A program made the translations under genes and the position numbers. The notes beneath the pieces were generated by a model. That model was not told the origin of the DNA. It saw only the letters and a program-made list of their open reading frames with translations, and ran no database searches. Positions 1-8,447 of a DNA stretch of 64,000 bases are shown in pieces (position 1 is the stretch's first letter; each line of letters starts with the position of its first letter). Origin of the DNA: Levilactobacillus zymae (GTDB lineage: Bacteria > Bacillota > Bacilli > Lactobacillales > Lactobacillaceae); contig NZ_JAVLAS010000001.1 of assembly GCF_032190635.1 (NCBI RefSeq), positions 620,001 through 684,000 on the forward strand. Reading direction: 5' to 3'.

Positions 1-739
1 GTTTTTGGCCCACCAATTAAAGGGTTGGCCCCAACAGAACTATTACTTATTTTTCTTTAGCCTGGGTTGTCAGGTCATGACGCTGGTCGGCCAAGCCATC
101 ACGCCGCTCACCATCCTGACCTTTATCGGCACCACCTTGGGTGTCCTGTGCGTCTTGGCCATTAACGCGGCTAAGTCCGTCAACGGGGTCCTGGGGGTGC
201 TGTCAGCAATTTGCTTTATCATTACCGGCTACGCAGCGAAAAACTATCTCAGCATCTTCGAACAACTGGCCTACGTGGCCACGTTGGACATTCCCGTGTT
301 GATCAGTGCCAACTGGAACGTCAACATGGCCGCCAAGATTCGGCGCTTTACCGGGCGTAGCTGGGTAATTGCCCTGACGTCGACGGTGGTCATTTACTTG
401 GTCTCCGGTTGGGGAATCGGGACCTTTACCGACGACCCGCGGCCCTGGATCGATGCCATCAGTTTTGCCATTAGCCTGACCGCTGGGGTGATTTGCTTCT
501 TGCGGTTCAACAACCAGTATATCTGGTGGTTAGCCTCGGGGTTGGCCCAGATGGTTCTGTGGTTTATTTCCTTCCGGCAGGGGTCGGCCACGCTGGCGAT
601 GTTCATCAATAGTTCCATCTATCTGGTTAACGACATCTTGGCCTTCACGATTTCGCCGTGGTACAACGAGAAGGAACGTCACCGCGTCATGGCCCAGGAA
701 ACGGCTTACGTGGGACAATTGGCACACGAGACTCATTAA
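1..739 (+). CDS. pnuC: Nicotinamide riboside transporter PnuC (5' end outside window)
   Basis: Membrane carrier that takes up nicotinamide riboside for NAD synthesis. The reading frame is already open at the window edge, so the true start lies upstream; family members begin with roughly 20 more residues. Visible family signatures are the glycine/asparagine-rich stretch around LAINAAKSVNG, the segment KNYLSIFEQLAY, the substrate-site region DIPVLISANWN, and FTDDPRPWIDA followed by ICFLRFNNQYIWW. About six to seven hydrophobic segments remain, as expected for PnuC (7 TM). The gene ends in a hydrophilic tail. A terminator-like hairpin follows at once, so it is probably not cotranscribed with corA. 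Identification is firm; only the N terminus is missing. Confidence 0.9.
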   Translation, partial: FLAHQLKGWPQQNYYLFFFSLGCQVMTLVGQAITPLTILTFIGTTLGVLCVLAINAAKSVNGVLGVLSAICFIITGYAAKNYLSIFEQLAYVATLDIPVLISANWNVNMAAKIRRFTGRSWVIALTSTVVIYLVSGWGIGTFTDDPRPWIDAISFAISLTAGVICFLRFNNQYIWWLASGLAQMVLWFISFRQGSATLAMFINSSIYLVNDILAFTISPWYNEKERHRVMAQETAYVGQLAHETH

Positions 740-748
740 GTTTGACGG

Positions 749-787
749 AAAGTGGTGCGGGTTTAGCGACCGGCATCACTTTTTTAC
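749..787 (+). terminator. Rho-independent terminator after pnuC
   Basis: AAAGTGGTGC pairs with GCATCACTTT (one G-T wobble) and is followed by six T. It separates pnuC from corA. Confidence 0.75.
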
Positions 788-838
788 AGGACGCGTGGTA
801 CACTAAACTTATATTTAGCAAAGATGGAGGACGCGCAT

Positions 839-1756
839 ATGATTGTCGAACGCAAATTGGGAACGGACGACCAAAGCCTGGTCTGGGTCGAAACGTTGGT
901 GGAACAGGATGCCGATCGGCAACAGCTCCAGCAGGCTTACGGGTTGACCGACGAGATTTTGACCTACGTCACCGATGAAAATGAGCGCTCCCACTATGAC
1001 CGCGACGAGTACCTCAACACCCAGCTGTTCGTCCTCCACGTCCCCGTGGTGATTGACGAAGTGGCCCAGCGGTCGATCACCCGACCGATTACGTTGTTAC
1101 TAAAGGGGAACCGGGTCTTCACCATTACAACCAAGCGAACGCAGTGGGTCAATGAACTCCTTGAGCAGAAGCTGCAACGGGAGACCATTATGGATACCAA
1201 CCAGTTCGTGCTGATTAGCTTCTTTATCCTCTTTGACCAGTTCATCGATCCGATTCGCCGGATCAATGCGGAACAGAATCGGTTGGACCGGCAATTGAAT
1301 CAATCGCCCGACAACAAGGATTTAATCGCGCTATCCAACCTGCAACAAAGCCTGGCCTACTTCGTCAGCGCTACACGCAACAACACCATGATGGTGATTA
1401 ATCTCGACAACACGCCGTTTGGCAAACAGCTTTCGGATAAGAACCGCGAACTGCTGATGGATGCCGTGATCGAAGCTCGGCAGACCTCCGAAATGACGGC
1501 TACCGAGGCCGACGTTGTGGATCGCATCTCCAGTACGTTCAACAATGTTTTGAACAATAACCTAAACGACACCATGAAGTTCTTAACGATTTGGTCGTTG
1601 GTGCTAACCATCCCCACGATTGTGACCGGGTTTTACGGCATGAACGTGAAGCTGCCCATCGCCAACAGCCCCATCTCGTGGATCTTCACCATCGCGATTA
1701 CCGTGGGGTTCATGGTGGGAATTGCCCAGTACCTGCGCCACCGGCACTTCTGGTAA
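839..1756 (+). CDS. corA: CorA-family divalent cation (Mg2+/Co2+) channel
   Basis: Pentameric inner-membrane Mg2+ channel of the CorA (2-TM-GxN) family, 305 residues. The long cytoplasmic N-terminal domain is followed by two C-terminal membrane helices, with the pore signature GFYGMNV near residue 265 and a short basic C-terminal tail, as usual for CorA. The start was chosen at ATG 839 because GGAGG at 826-830 sits 8 nt upstream; an in-frame ATG at 824 lies inside that ribosome binding site and is unlikely to be used. It has its own upstream terminator (pnuC) and downstream terminator, so it is probably monocistronic. Metal selectivity cannot be read from the sequence. Confidence 0.92.
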   Translation: MIVERKLGTDDQSLVWVETLVEQDADRQQLQQAYGLTDEILTYVTDENERSHYDRDEYLNTQLFVLHVPVVIDEVAQRSITRPITLLLKGNRVFTITTKRTQWVNELLEQKLQRETIMDTNQFVLISFFILFDQFIDPIRRINAEQNRLDRQLNQSPDNKDLIALSNLQQSLAYFVSATRNNTMMVINLDNTPFGKQLSDKNRELLMDAVIEARQTSEMTATEADVVDRISSTFNNVLNNNLNDTMKFLTIWSLVLTIPTIVTGFYGMNVKLPIANSPISWIFTIAITVGFMVGIAQYLRHRHFW

Positions 1757-1784
1757 AAATACAGGTCTATACCTTAATTTCTTT

Positions 1785-1817
1785 AAAATTGTTGGTGAAT
1801 TCACCAGCAATTTTTTT
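1785..1817 (+). terminator. Rho-independent terminator after corA
   Basis: AAATTG-TTGGTGAA / TTCACCAGCAATTT hairpin followed by a run of seven T. Confidence 0.85.
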
Positions 1818-1840
1818 ATGGGCTGCGGCAATAATTCTCG

Positions 1841-1885
1841 TTGTATTTTCAGAAAATTGCGTTATAATTGTTAGCTGACTAACAA
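1841..1885 (+). promoter_or_regulatory. Promoter and MarR operator of the marR-efflux operon
   Basis: A -35 TTGTAT (1841-1846), 16-bp spacer and perfect -10 TATAAT (1863-1868) are followed immediately by a perfect inverted repeat TTGTTAG-CTGA-CTAACAA (1868-1885). This dyad overlaps the -10 end and the likely start point, the classical place for a MarR dimer to repress its own operon. The sequence is seen; the binding is inferred from MarR family practice. Confidence 0.75.
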
Positions 1886-1900
1886 AAAGGAGATGAAACC

Positions 1901-2314
1901 ATGACACCACGGTTAGGCGGATTGTTACGTGACGCCACCAATCAGATGAATCTGGAACTGAACAACTTCGCTCGCCCGTACGGGTTGACCGGCATGCAGA
2001 TGTCGGTGATTGATTACCTAGCGCGGCGGGGGGCGACCACAACTTACCAGGTCGACGTCGAACGTGAATTTGAGATTCAACGGTCGACGGCGTCCTTATT
2101 GGTTCGGCGGATGGTTGACCGTGAACTGGTTACGCGGGTGGTCGCGGCCAGCGATAGTCGTAAGCGGCAACTCGAACTCACCACGAAGGGCCGCGAACTG
2201 GTCCCCGTGATTACGACTCACTTACAGCAGCAGGACGCCAAGATGGTCGCCGGTCTTTCAAGCGAGGCGGCGGCTGGATTTCGGCAGGCTCTGCAAAATA
2301 TTAAACATTGGTAA
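1901..2314 (+). CDS. MarR-family transcriptional regulator
   Basis: Winged-helix dimeric repressor of 137 residues, standard length for MarR. The N-terminal dimerisation helices are followed by the wHTH around residues 50-95: TYQVDVEREFEIQRSTASLL is the recognition region, and a wing with DSRKRQLELTTKG gives the characteristic D-R-[KR] motif of the family. AAGGAG lies 9 nt before ATG 1901. The gene is first in an operon with the efflux transporter (19-nt gap) and is preceded by a palindrome overlapping its own promoter, so it most likely represses itself and the pump until a ligand or toxic compound binds. The ligand is unknown. Confidence 0.9.
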   Translation: MTPRLGGLLRDATNQMNLELNNFARPYGLTGMQMSVIDYLARRGATTTYQVDVEREFEIQRSTASLLVRRMVDRELVTRVVAASDSRKRQLELTTKGRELVPVITTHLQQQDAKMVAGLSSEAAAGFRQALQNIKHW

Positions 2315-2333
2315 TTTAGAAAGGACGTCTTTC

Positions 2334-3749
2334 ATGGCAACTCGTCGAACAAAATCTGATCGCATCGAACCGCGGGTCATTGGCGCGGTGCTCGCGACCG
2401 GGCTCATGTCCTTGAGCGGCGTTATCGTGGAAACGGCGATGAACATCACCTTCCCCACGCTGATGCAACAATTTCACATCACCACCGGCACAGTTCAGTG
2501 GATGACCACACTCTATCTTTTGATTGTGGCTTGCATCGTGCCCATTTCGTCTTATCTCAAACGTCGTTTCCCGCTGAAACGGCTGTTTATCACGGCCAAT
2601 CTCTTGTTCATCGCCGGTATCGTCATTGACGGATTAGCGCCGAATTTTCCCCTTCTGCTTACCGGTCGGGCCATTCAAGGGTTCGGTACCGGGATTGCGC
2701 TGCCGTTAATGTTCAACATCATCTTAGAGCAGGTTCCGCTAAGTCGCCTGGGGCTGATGACTGGGATTGGGACGCTGGTGACCGCAATTGGTCCGGCAAT
2801 CGGCCCGACCTATGGCGGTATCCTAGTGACCGCACTGAATTGGCGCTATATCTTCTGGATCTTGGTGCCCTTCCTGGTCGCATCGTTTTTCGTGGGCGTT
2901 AAGACCATTCGTCAGGTCACGCCAACCCGACCGGAGCCCTTTGATTGGCCGAGTATGTTGAGCATCATGGTGACCTTTGGCGGCCTGATTTACGGATTTA
3001 GTGCCGTCAGCAGCCACGCTTGGTTGAGCTTGCCCGTGACGGGGTCATTGGTGTTAGGGCTCGTGGGTCTGGCCTATTTCAGCCACCGGTCCTTGCATCT
3101 GGATACGCCGTTGATTCACCTCCAAGCCTTACAAAATAAGGCCTTTAGTGGACATTTGCTGGCCTTTTTCTTACTTCAGATTGCGTCGCTGGGGCTATCG
3201 TTTATTCTGCCGAACTACCTTCAATTGGTCGATCAGAAGACCGCCTTTATCGCGGGGCTGATGGTCTTACCCGGTTCCGCAGTGGGCGCCTGTTTTGCCC
3301 CCATCGGTGGTCAGATTTTGGACCATTTCGGGGCTAAGCGTCCTATTCTATTGGGGCTCGCTTTAGCCGTCTTATCGTTACTGGGGATGACTTTATTGGC
3401 TCAGCACCTCAGCGCTTGGCTGATCCTCAGTCTGTACGTGATTTACATGGTGGGGATCGGCTTGGGCTTCGGGAACCTGATGACCAGTGGCCTGCAACAC
3501 CTCACCGGCGATTTAAAGGCCGATGGGAACGCATTGATGAATTCGTTGCAACAATTCTCCGGTGCTGTGGGTACGGCGCTGGTTTCCGCCATCATCGCGG
3601 CCAGCCAAGCCGTAGCCGGATCGACGACCGCCCTCAAAACGGCGAGTGGTTCCCAAACGGCGTTGGCAGTATTAGTGGTCACCAGTGCGGTGGCTTGGCT
3701 CACCATGGTCTGGTCGCTGGGCCAAACGGGAACCTTTAGGAAAAAATAA
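2334..3749 (+). CDS. MFS drug efflux transporter, DHA2 (EmrB/Lde-like, 14 TM)
   Basis: 471-residue proton-driven efflux pump. About 14 hydrophobic segments are visible, the DHA2 arrangement. Motif C-like glycine/proline sequence GIGTLVTAIGPAIGPTYGG lies in TM5, and a motif-A-like LKRRFPLKRLF follows TM2. The N terminus carries a short basic leader before TM1 (GAVLATGLMSLSGVIVETAMNITFPTLM), which includes the family pattern of an acidic residue and NI.FPTL. It is 19 nt behind marR with AGAAAGGA ahead of the ATG, so both are read from the same repressible promoter. Substrate is probably a hydrophobic toxicant or antibiotic, but specificity cannot be predicted. No obvious terminator follows. Confidence 0.9.
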   Translation: MATRRTKSDRIEPRVIGAVLATGLMSLSGVIVETAMNITFPTLMQQFHITTGTVQWMTTLYLLIVACIVPISSYLKRRFPLKRLFITANLLFIAGIVIDGLAPNFPLLLTGRAIQGFGTGIALPLMFNIILEQVPLSRLGLMTGIGTLVTAIGPAIGPTYGGILVTALNWRYIFWILVPFLVASFFVGVKTIRQVTPTRPEPFDWPSMLSIMVTFGGLIYGFSAVSSHAWLSLPVTGSLVLGLVGLAYFSHRSLHLDTPLIHLQALQNKAFSGHLLAFFLLQIASLGLSFILPNYLQLVDQKTAFIAGLMVLPGSAVGACFAPIGGQILDHFGAKRPILLGLALAVLSLLGMTLLAQHLSAWLILSLYVIYMVGIGLGFGNLMTSGLQHLTGDLKADGNALMNSLQQFSGAVGTALVSAIIAASQAVAGSTTALKTASGSQTALAVLVVTSAVAWLTMVWSLGQTGTFRKK

Positions 3750-3945
3750 TCTGGCCATTGAGGTTAAATTTGGTAATGGTTTTCATTGGGATACTAGTCG
3801 CAAAGAAACCCGTTACAGCCTAATAGGTTAGTACTGCCGGTGTCTTAACCATAGGAGAGTCGGTGGTGTTCAGGAAGGGATTTCACGTGATAAACTTACA
3901 CTTAATTTAGCGGGAGTCTTTCCCGAATAAAGCGAGGTGATCACG

Positions 3946-4368
3946 ATGAAATTTGACTGGCGTTATGCGTTTCATGCCTTTTGGCTTTATCTAACGTTCA
4001 TGATTTTGTTTAGCACGGCCTACTACTTTAACCAGGGTCATTCCTTACGAATGGCTGTGGGGACCATCGTGGCCCTCTTGGTTGTGGACGGATTGTTCAC
4101 GCGGAACTATCCGTACTTTAACCGGGTAAACCGCCAGGGTGCACTGGCACTCATCGACCTTGCCTTCTTCGCCTTACTGGTGTTGTTGGCGATGAACTTT
4201 AATCCGGATTGGCCCCAAGCCATCTGGAATGCCATGAGTTTCTTCTTGGCCGGCATGGGTGGCACCGTTGATGGGTGCGTGGCCCACAAGACCAGAATCT
4301 TACCTTACCAGACCCGCCGTGACTTGATTCGTAAGGCGGAGATCCAGGGTAAGCCCATCGAGCGGTAG
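3946..4368 (+). CDS. Small integral membrane protein, function unknown
   Basis: 140 residues with four hydrophobic segments: about residues 7-26, 33-52, 64-84 and 92-110, then a short basic cytoplasmic tail (RRDLIRKAEIQGKP). I do not recognise a domain. ATG 3946 was chosen over an in-frame GTG at 3937 because GAGGTG (3934-3939) is then 6-8 nt upstream as the ribosome binding site; the GTG is part of it. The gene stands alone between the efflux pump and the convergent araC gene and ends at a shared terminator hairpin. The 196 bp upstream of it contains no recognisable site beyond A+T-rich promoter-like sequence. Confidence 0.75.
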   Translation: MKFDWRYAFHAFWLYLTFMILFSTAYYFNQGHSLRMAVGTIVALLVVDGLFTRNYPYFNRVNRQGALALIDLAFFALLVLLAMNFNPDWPQAIWNAMSFFLAGMGGTVDGCVAHKTRILPYQTRRDLIRKAEIQGKPIER

Positions 4369-4403
4369 AGGACCGAATTTGACTTGTCTCTAATGATTTG
4401 AAG

Positions 4404-4434
4404 AAGCGGCAATCGTTAGCGGTTGCCGCTTTTG
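4404..4434. terminator. Bidirectional terminator between convergent genes
   Basis: AAGCGGCAA / TTGCCGCTT stem with TTTT on the plus side; the stop codon of the converging araC gene lies in the hairpin loop. Confidence 0.75.
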
Positions 4435-5309
4435 CTATGGGGTCGTAAATAGTCCGCCGTGGACTGATTGCGGTGGATGGTCCGGCGAAAGGTACTGGGC
4501 GTCATGCCGGACCATCGTTTGAATTGCTTACTGAAGTTGGCCTGGCTACTAAAGTGAGTTTGGCGAGCGACGTCGTTAATCGAGTTAGCCCCGATGGCGA
4601 GTAGGGTTTTAGCCTGGCTGAAGCGGTGCGTCTGGGTATAGTGACGCGGTGTAATGCCATAGATCCGCTTGAAGACGCGGTGGCCGTAGGTGGAACTGAT
4701 GTTGAGTCGGGCGCAGACCTGCAGGAAGGTTGGGGGTTGTTCGCCAGTTGCTGCGGTCAGTAAATTTGCCATCTTTTGAGCCAAAACGACGGTATGCTCC
4801 GGGTAATCGGACTGACTGGGCAAGACCGCTTGATGGCGAGCTAAGACGAGCATAAAGTCCAAAAACGCTATCTCCGTTTGTAGTTTTTGCTCGGTGGCCG
4901 TGAGGTGGACCGTTTCCAGGGCCACCGTAGTTTGAGCAAAGCGTTGAGCCGCTTGGGCGATAGCCGTATCTGGAGACAGCACGGTGTTACCGACTTTTTG
5001 AATAATTTGAGCCTTGAGGGCCAGGTCATCGATATTAAAGTGCACACAGAAAAACTGGAGTTGTGCGCCACAAAAGTTAAAACTTTCGTGCCAGGTCTCC
5101 GGCGTAATGATGATCGCCGTTCCGGGGCGGAGGAGTCGTTTATGGGTCCCCATGAACTGGGTCACTTGGCCCTGAAAGACGGTGATGAGCTCAAACAATT
5201 GGTGTTTTTCGCGTGGGTAGTGCCAGCTAGGTGTTTGGTTGCGTTGTAGGTGGCCTCCGTAGAGGTAAATATCGGACTCGATGGTTGGAAATAGGGGTTG
5301 TTGAGCCAT
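4416..5309 (-). CDS. AraC-family regulator with N-terminal cupin domain
   Basis: 297-residue two-domain activator. Residues ~20-110 form an AraC-type cupin sensor (LFELITVFQGQ, then GTAIIITPETWHES, the typical PG..iiP...H pattern); residues ~190-285 hold two HTH motifs, with the AraC signature FSSQANFSKQFKRWSGMTPS near the C terminus. AAGGAGG stands 8 nt before the start. The gene is transcribed away from the GH30 glycosidase across a ~195-bp shared regulatory region, the usual arrangement of an AraC sugar sensor and its target. It therefore probably senses a glycoside or pentose and controls the GH30 gene; the ligand is not identifiable. Confidence 0.88.
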   Translation of the reverse strand: MAQQPLFPTIESDIYLYGGHLQRNQTPSWHYPREKHQLFELITVFQGQVTQFMGTHKRLLRPGTAIIITPETWHESFNFCGAQLQFFCVHFNIDDLALKAQIIQKVGNTVLSPDTAIAQAAQRFAQTTVALETVHLTATEQKLQTEIAFLDFMLVLARHQAVLPSQSDYPEHTVVLAQKMANLLTAATGEQPPTFLQVCARLNISSTYGHRVFKRIYGITPRHYTQTHRFSQAKTLLAIGANSINDVARQTHFSSQANFSKQFKRWSGMTPSTFRRTIHRNQSTADYLRPHSKSGNR

Positions 5310-5504
5310 GCAACCGCCTCCTTTATTTTAGCCTAGCAGGTTTCGACACACGGAACAATGGCGAGTGGTCATTTGGAAAAATTTAGGGTTGCCAAGACGA
5401 TAGACGGGTCCGGAAAGGGCCATTACGATGGAGGGTGTAAAGCGCACACTGGCGCTCAACAAGAGTCGGTTCTGGTTACGTGGGACCGGAGGAGGACGAT
5501 AAAG

Positions 5505-7037
5505 ATGTCATCATTTAAACGTGAATTTTGGACAGCAACGGCGGGGGACCTGACACAACGGCGGGACCACTTGGCCACCCCGGCTTATCAGGACGCCGCG
5601 GCGGACGCGAAGAAGATCATCATCGATCCGACCGACCAGCATCAAGACTGGTTAGGTGTTGGGGCAGCCATCACCGATTCGGCGGCCTACCTGATTTGGG
5701 ACGTGCTGGATGCGGCCCAACGCGACAAGCTGCTTCACGAACTCTTCGATCCCGAACAGGGGGGCTTCTCCAGCGTGCGGGTGCCGTTAGGGTCCTGTGA
5801 CTTCCAGAGTCAAGACTTCTACACCTACGACGACGTACCAGCCGGTGAACACGATGCGACCTTGGAAAAGTTCTCGATCGGGGAGGGTCAACCGGGGGCT
5901 AAGGACGCTACCAAAGACCTGAAACACATCGTCCCCGTCCTGCAGGCCATCTTGAAAATCAACCCGGCCGTGAAGGTCATCGCTTCACCGTGGTCCGCCC
6001 CGGCCTGGATGAAGGACACCCAGCACCTGACCCACGGCGGGCGGTTACGCTTCGGTGAATTTACCGGTAACGGCTACACCCAGGAAAACCGGTTCGAATA
6101 CATCTACGCGCAATACTTCGTTCGCTACATCGACGCTTACCAGCAGTTGGGCATTCCGATTTACGGCTTAACGATCCAAAACGAACCGTCTAACGCCGCT
6201 CATTGGCCAGCCATGATCTGGACGGTCCCCGAACTGGCTAAGTTTGGCTACGATTACCTGCGGCCGGCTTTGAACCGGTCGTACCCGGACACCAAGCTCT
6301 ACTTGTTAGATGACAGTCTCCACGCCATCACTAAGCCCATCACCGACGAAGTGACGCCGGCCCAAGCCGCCGCCTTCGATGGGATTGCCGTACACACCTA
6401 TTCCGGGCCGTACGACAACTTCTATAAGGCCAGTCGCGCCTTTCCTAGCTGGCAGGTTGTAATGACCGAACGGCGCTGCATGATGACCGATTCCGTCAAG
6501 AAGGCCGCCAACATCATGTTTGGGGTCATCGGTAACTGGCTGGTTCACAACGGCTTGAACATGATTACCCTGTGGAACCTGGCCTTGGACGAACGGGGCT
6601 TGCCAAACGCCGCCGATTCGACCGGCCGTGAGGGAGTCGTGACTATCGACCACACCACCGGGAAGGTGCAACGGAACCTGGAATACTTCATGTTGCGCAA
6701 CTTCGGTCAAGACGTCCCGGTGGGCGCTAAGGTGATTGGCTCGACCAACTACACCAGAGACGGCTATACCGGTAGCTTGGGCTCCGTAGCCTTCTTGAGC
6801 CCGACCGGCGACATCACGGCGCACCTGTACAACCCGACCGACCAACCCTTGACGGCGGCGGTCACGGTTAACGGGGACGGCGCCAACTGGCAAAACGTGA
6901 CGGTCCCGGCTTACGGCACGGTCACGCTGCACAAGTCCAACGGCGAGTTGAACGACTCGACGATTCCGGTTGATGATGAGTTTAAGTTGAACCCATCGCC
7001 GTTCAACGCCGCGGACAAGGCACCGGACGAATACTAA
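5505..7037 (+). CDS. GH30-family glycoside hydrolase (glucosylceramidase / beta-glycosidase type)
   Basis: 510-residue retaining glycosidase with the GH30 (beta/alpha)8 barrel plus a C-terminal beta domain beginning near residue 430. The acid/base Glu is in TIQNEPSN (E227), and the nucleophile is most likely E322 in VVMTERRC; VIASPWSAPAWMK is a further family signature. ATG 5505 is preceded by GGAGGAGG at 8-12 nt; the frame stays open further upstream but without a ribosome binding site. There is no signal peptide, so it acts inside the cell on an imported glycoside. It is divergent from araC, its probable regulator, and ends before a strong terminator. GH30 covers beta-glucosidase, beta-xylosidase and related activities; the exact substrate is open. 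Confidence 0.88.
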   Translation: MSSFKREFWTATAGDLTQRRDHLATPAYQDAAADAKKIIIDPTDQHQDWLGVGAAITDSAAYLIWDVLDAAQRDKLLHELFDPEQGGFSSVRVPLGSCDFQSQDFYTYDDVPAGEHDATLEKFSIGEGQPGAKDATKDLKHIVPVLQAILKINPAVKVIASPWSAPAWMKDTQHLTHGGRLRFGEFTGNGYTQENRFEYIYAQYFVRYIDAYQQLGIPIYGLTIQNEPSNAAHWPAMIWTVPELAKFGYDYLRPALNRSYPDTKLYLLDDSLHAITKPITDEVTPAQAAAFDGIAVHTYSGPYDNFYKASRAFPSWQVVMTERRCMMTDSVKKAANIMFGVIGNWLVHNGLNMITLWNLALDERGLPNAADSTGREGVVTIDHTTGKVQRNLEYFMLRNFGQDVPVGAKVIGSTNYTRDGYTGSLGSVAFLSPTGDITAHLYNPTDQPLTAAVTVNGDGANWQNVTVPAYGTVTLHKSNGELNDSTIPVDDEFKLNPSPFNAADKAPDEY

Positions 7038-7097
7038 GGTTTTCGTGCCAATTTGGTCAGTAATGGACCGAAAGCGTTCACTAAAATTGAGTATTTT

Positions 7098-7140
7098 AAA
7101 ACGGGTTTTCTGCCATTTTTTGGGCTGAAGACCCGTTTTT
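7098..7140 (+). terminator. Terminator after GH30 gene
   Basis: AAAACGGGT pairs with ACCCGTTTTT around a 24-nt loop and ends in T5. Confidence 0.75.
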
Positions 7141-7292
7141 GCGTGGCGACCATAACATTGGCAAGAAATCCATCACCCATTAAGTCAATAAGCGGCATGA
7201 TTGACCAACCGTTCAAACCTGGTAAGTCTAGGTCCCTCAGGCGACCTTGATGGTGCAGACTGACTACACTGCTCAGTGAAAGGAGTCTTAGT

Positions 7293-8252
7293 ATGAATAA
7301 AATCATGCAATTAGGATTAGCGAGTTTAGCGGGCGTTGGCCTGTGGGCGGGAGCGACTGCTCCGGCCATGGCCAGCAGCCGGAATTATTCGGCGGCCCGG
7401 TCCGCGAGTGTCCGTTTGATTTGGCGGACCCGAATGGGCGCGCACGTCTATCACAACCGAGCGACCGGGGCGCGGTACTCCGAGCATCTAGGCGTGCGGT
7501 ACGGGTTAAACCAGGCGACGACCGGGGTGACCTGGATTACGGACGCCCACGAAAAGCTCTACAACCGTGACACCAAGACCGAGGATATCTACTATCACGT
7601 CCACAACCAAAACGAGACCACGGCCGGTTGGATTTGGCGGGGGTACCTGGTTCCTGGAGGTCCCACCGGTGCCGCACAATCGTCTCCGTCTAGCGCCACC
7701 CAGGGGCTCACGTTGGCCGACTTTGCCCACCAGACGCCGTTGACCGATTCGCCCGCCCAACAGGCGGTCGCCGAGTTGGGTCACGGGGCCACGCTTGATC
7801 CGCAGTACACGGCCTTCGCCCAATACCTGATGAAAAACGTCCTGCTGCCCGCGCCCTTTGCGAACCCCAATGCCGTCTTGGCCTGGATGGCTGAAGATGA
7901 CGATCCGGGTGACCGCCCGGATAACGTTTTACTGCAAAAGCTGTTGCGCCAACACGGCATCGTCCACTTTGGGTACGGCCCGAACCACTATCAGGTCATG
8001 TATACGCGGGAAACGAATCAGGGGTGGTCGTCGTACATGAACTTGGAGTACCATAATGGTCCCGATGAAGGCGCCTATGGCATCGACGGCATCACGTCGG
8101 CCAACTACTTCACGCCGGTTAAGATTGGCTACACGGTAGAGTTTCTGCCGAATCACGAAGTGGCCACGTTAATCATTATGAATTATCCAGCCAAGTACGG
8201 TCAGGTTCACGAGATGGAAAATAACGAGGATATTCCGGATAGTGATGACTAA
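7293..8252 (+). CDS. Secreted protein of unknown function
   Basis: 319 residues with a clear Sec signal peptide: a short basic start, hydrophobic core LGLASLAGVGLWAGA, and a likely signal peptidase I site after APAMA (about residue 27). The mature N-terminal half (residues ~35-120) has a repeated WRTRMG...YHNRATGARYSEHLG / YNRDTKTEDIYYHVHNQ layout that resembles the small cell-wall-targeting modules of lactobacillus surface proteins, ending in GWIWRGYL. The C-terminal half (~135-319) is unrecognised. GAAAGGAG precedes the ATG. It is flanked by terminators, so it is a single-gene unit. Possibly a cell-surface or wall-associated protein; no catalytic motif was seen. Confidence 0.75.
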   Translation: MNKIMQLGLASLAGVGLWAGATAPAMASSRNYSAARSASVRLIWRTRMGAHVYHNRATGARYSEHLGVRYGLNQATTGVTWITDAHEKLYNRDTKTEDIYYHVHNQNETTAGWIWRGYLVPGGPTGAAQSSPSSATQGLTLADFAHQTPLTDSPAQQAVAELGHGATLDPQYTAFAQYLMKNVLLPAPFANPNAVLAWMAEDDDPGDRPDNVLLQKLLRQHGIVHFGYGPNHYQVMYTRETNQGWSSYMNLEYHNGPDEGAYGIDGITSANYFTPVKIGYTVEFLPNHEVATLIIMNYPAKYGQVHEMENNEDIPDSDD

Positions 8253-8266
8253 ATATTAAGAAGGTT

Positions 8267-8309
8267 AAGTGCCACCGTTTCTAAAGGAAATGGCGGTACT
8301 TATTTATTT
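8267..8309 (+). terminator. Terminator after secreted protein gene
   Basis: AAGTGCCACCGTTTC / GAAATGGCGGTACTT, 15-bp stem with wobbles, followed by a T-rich tail. Confidence 0.8.
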
Positions 8310-8447
8310 AAATCAGCTTAAAGCTTATAAATTTTGGTTTTAAAATATTTCTTATCAATACTATATCGACATTGAACCATAAAATTCGCAGTGATACCAT
8401 GATGTTAGTGCTATGCTTTACGATATTTAAGCAAATGGAGTGGTTAG

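Noticed and set aside
6306..6932. 208-residue antisense frame within the GH30 gene
   Set aside because: Fully antisense to a well-supported enzyme gene, with no start signal; a codon-bias shadow.
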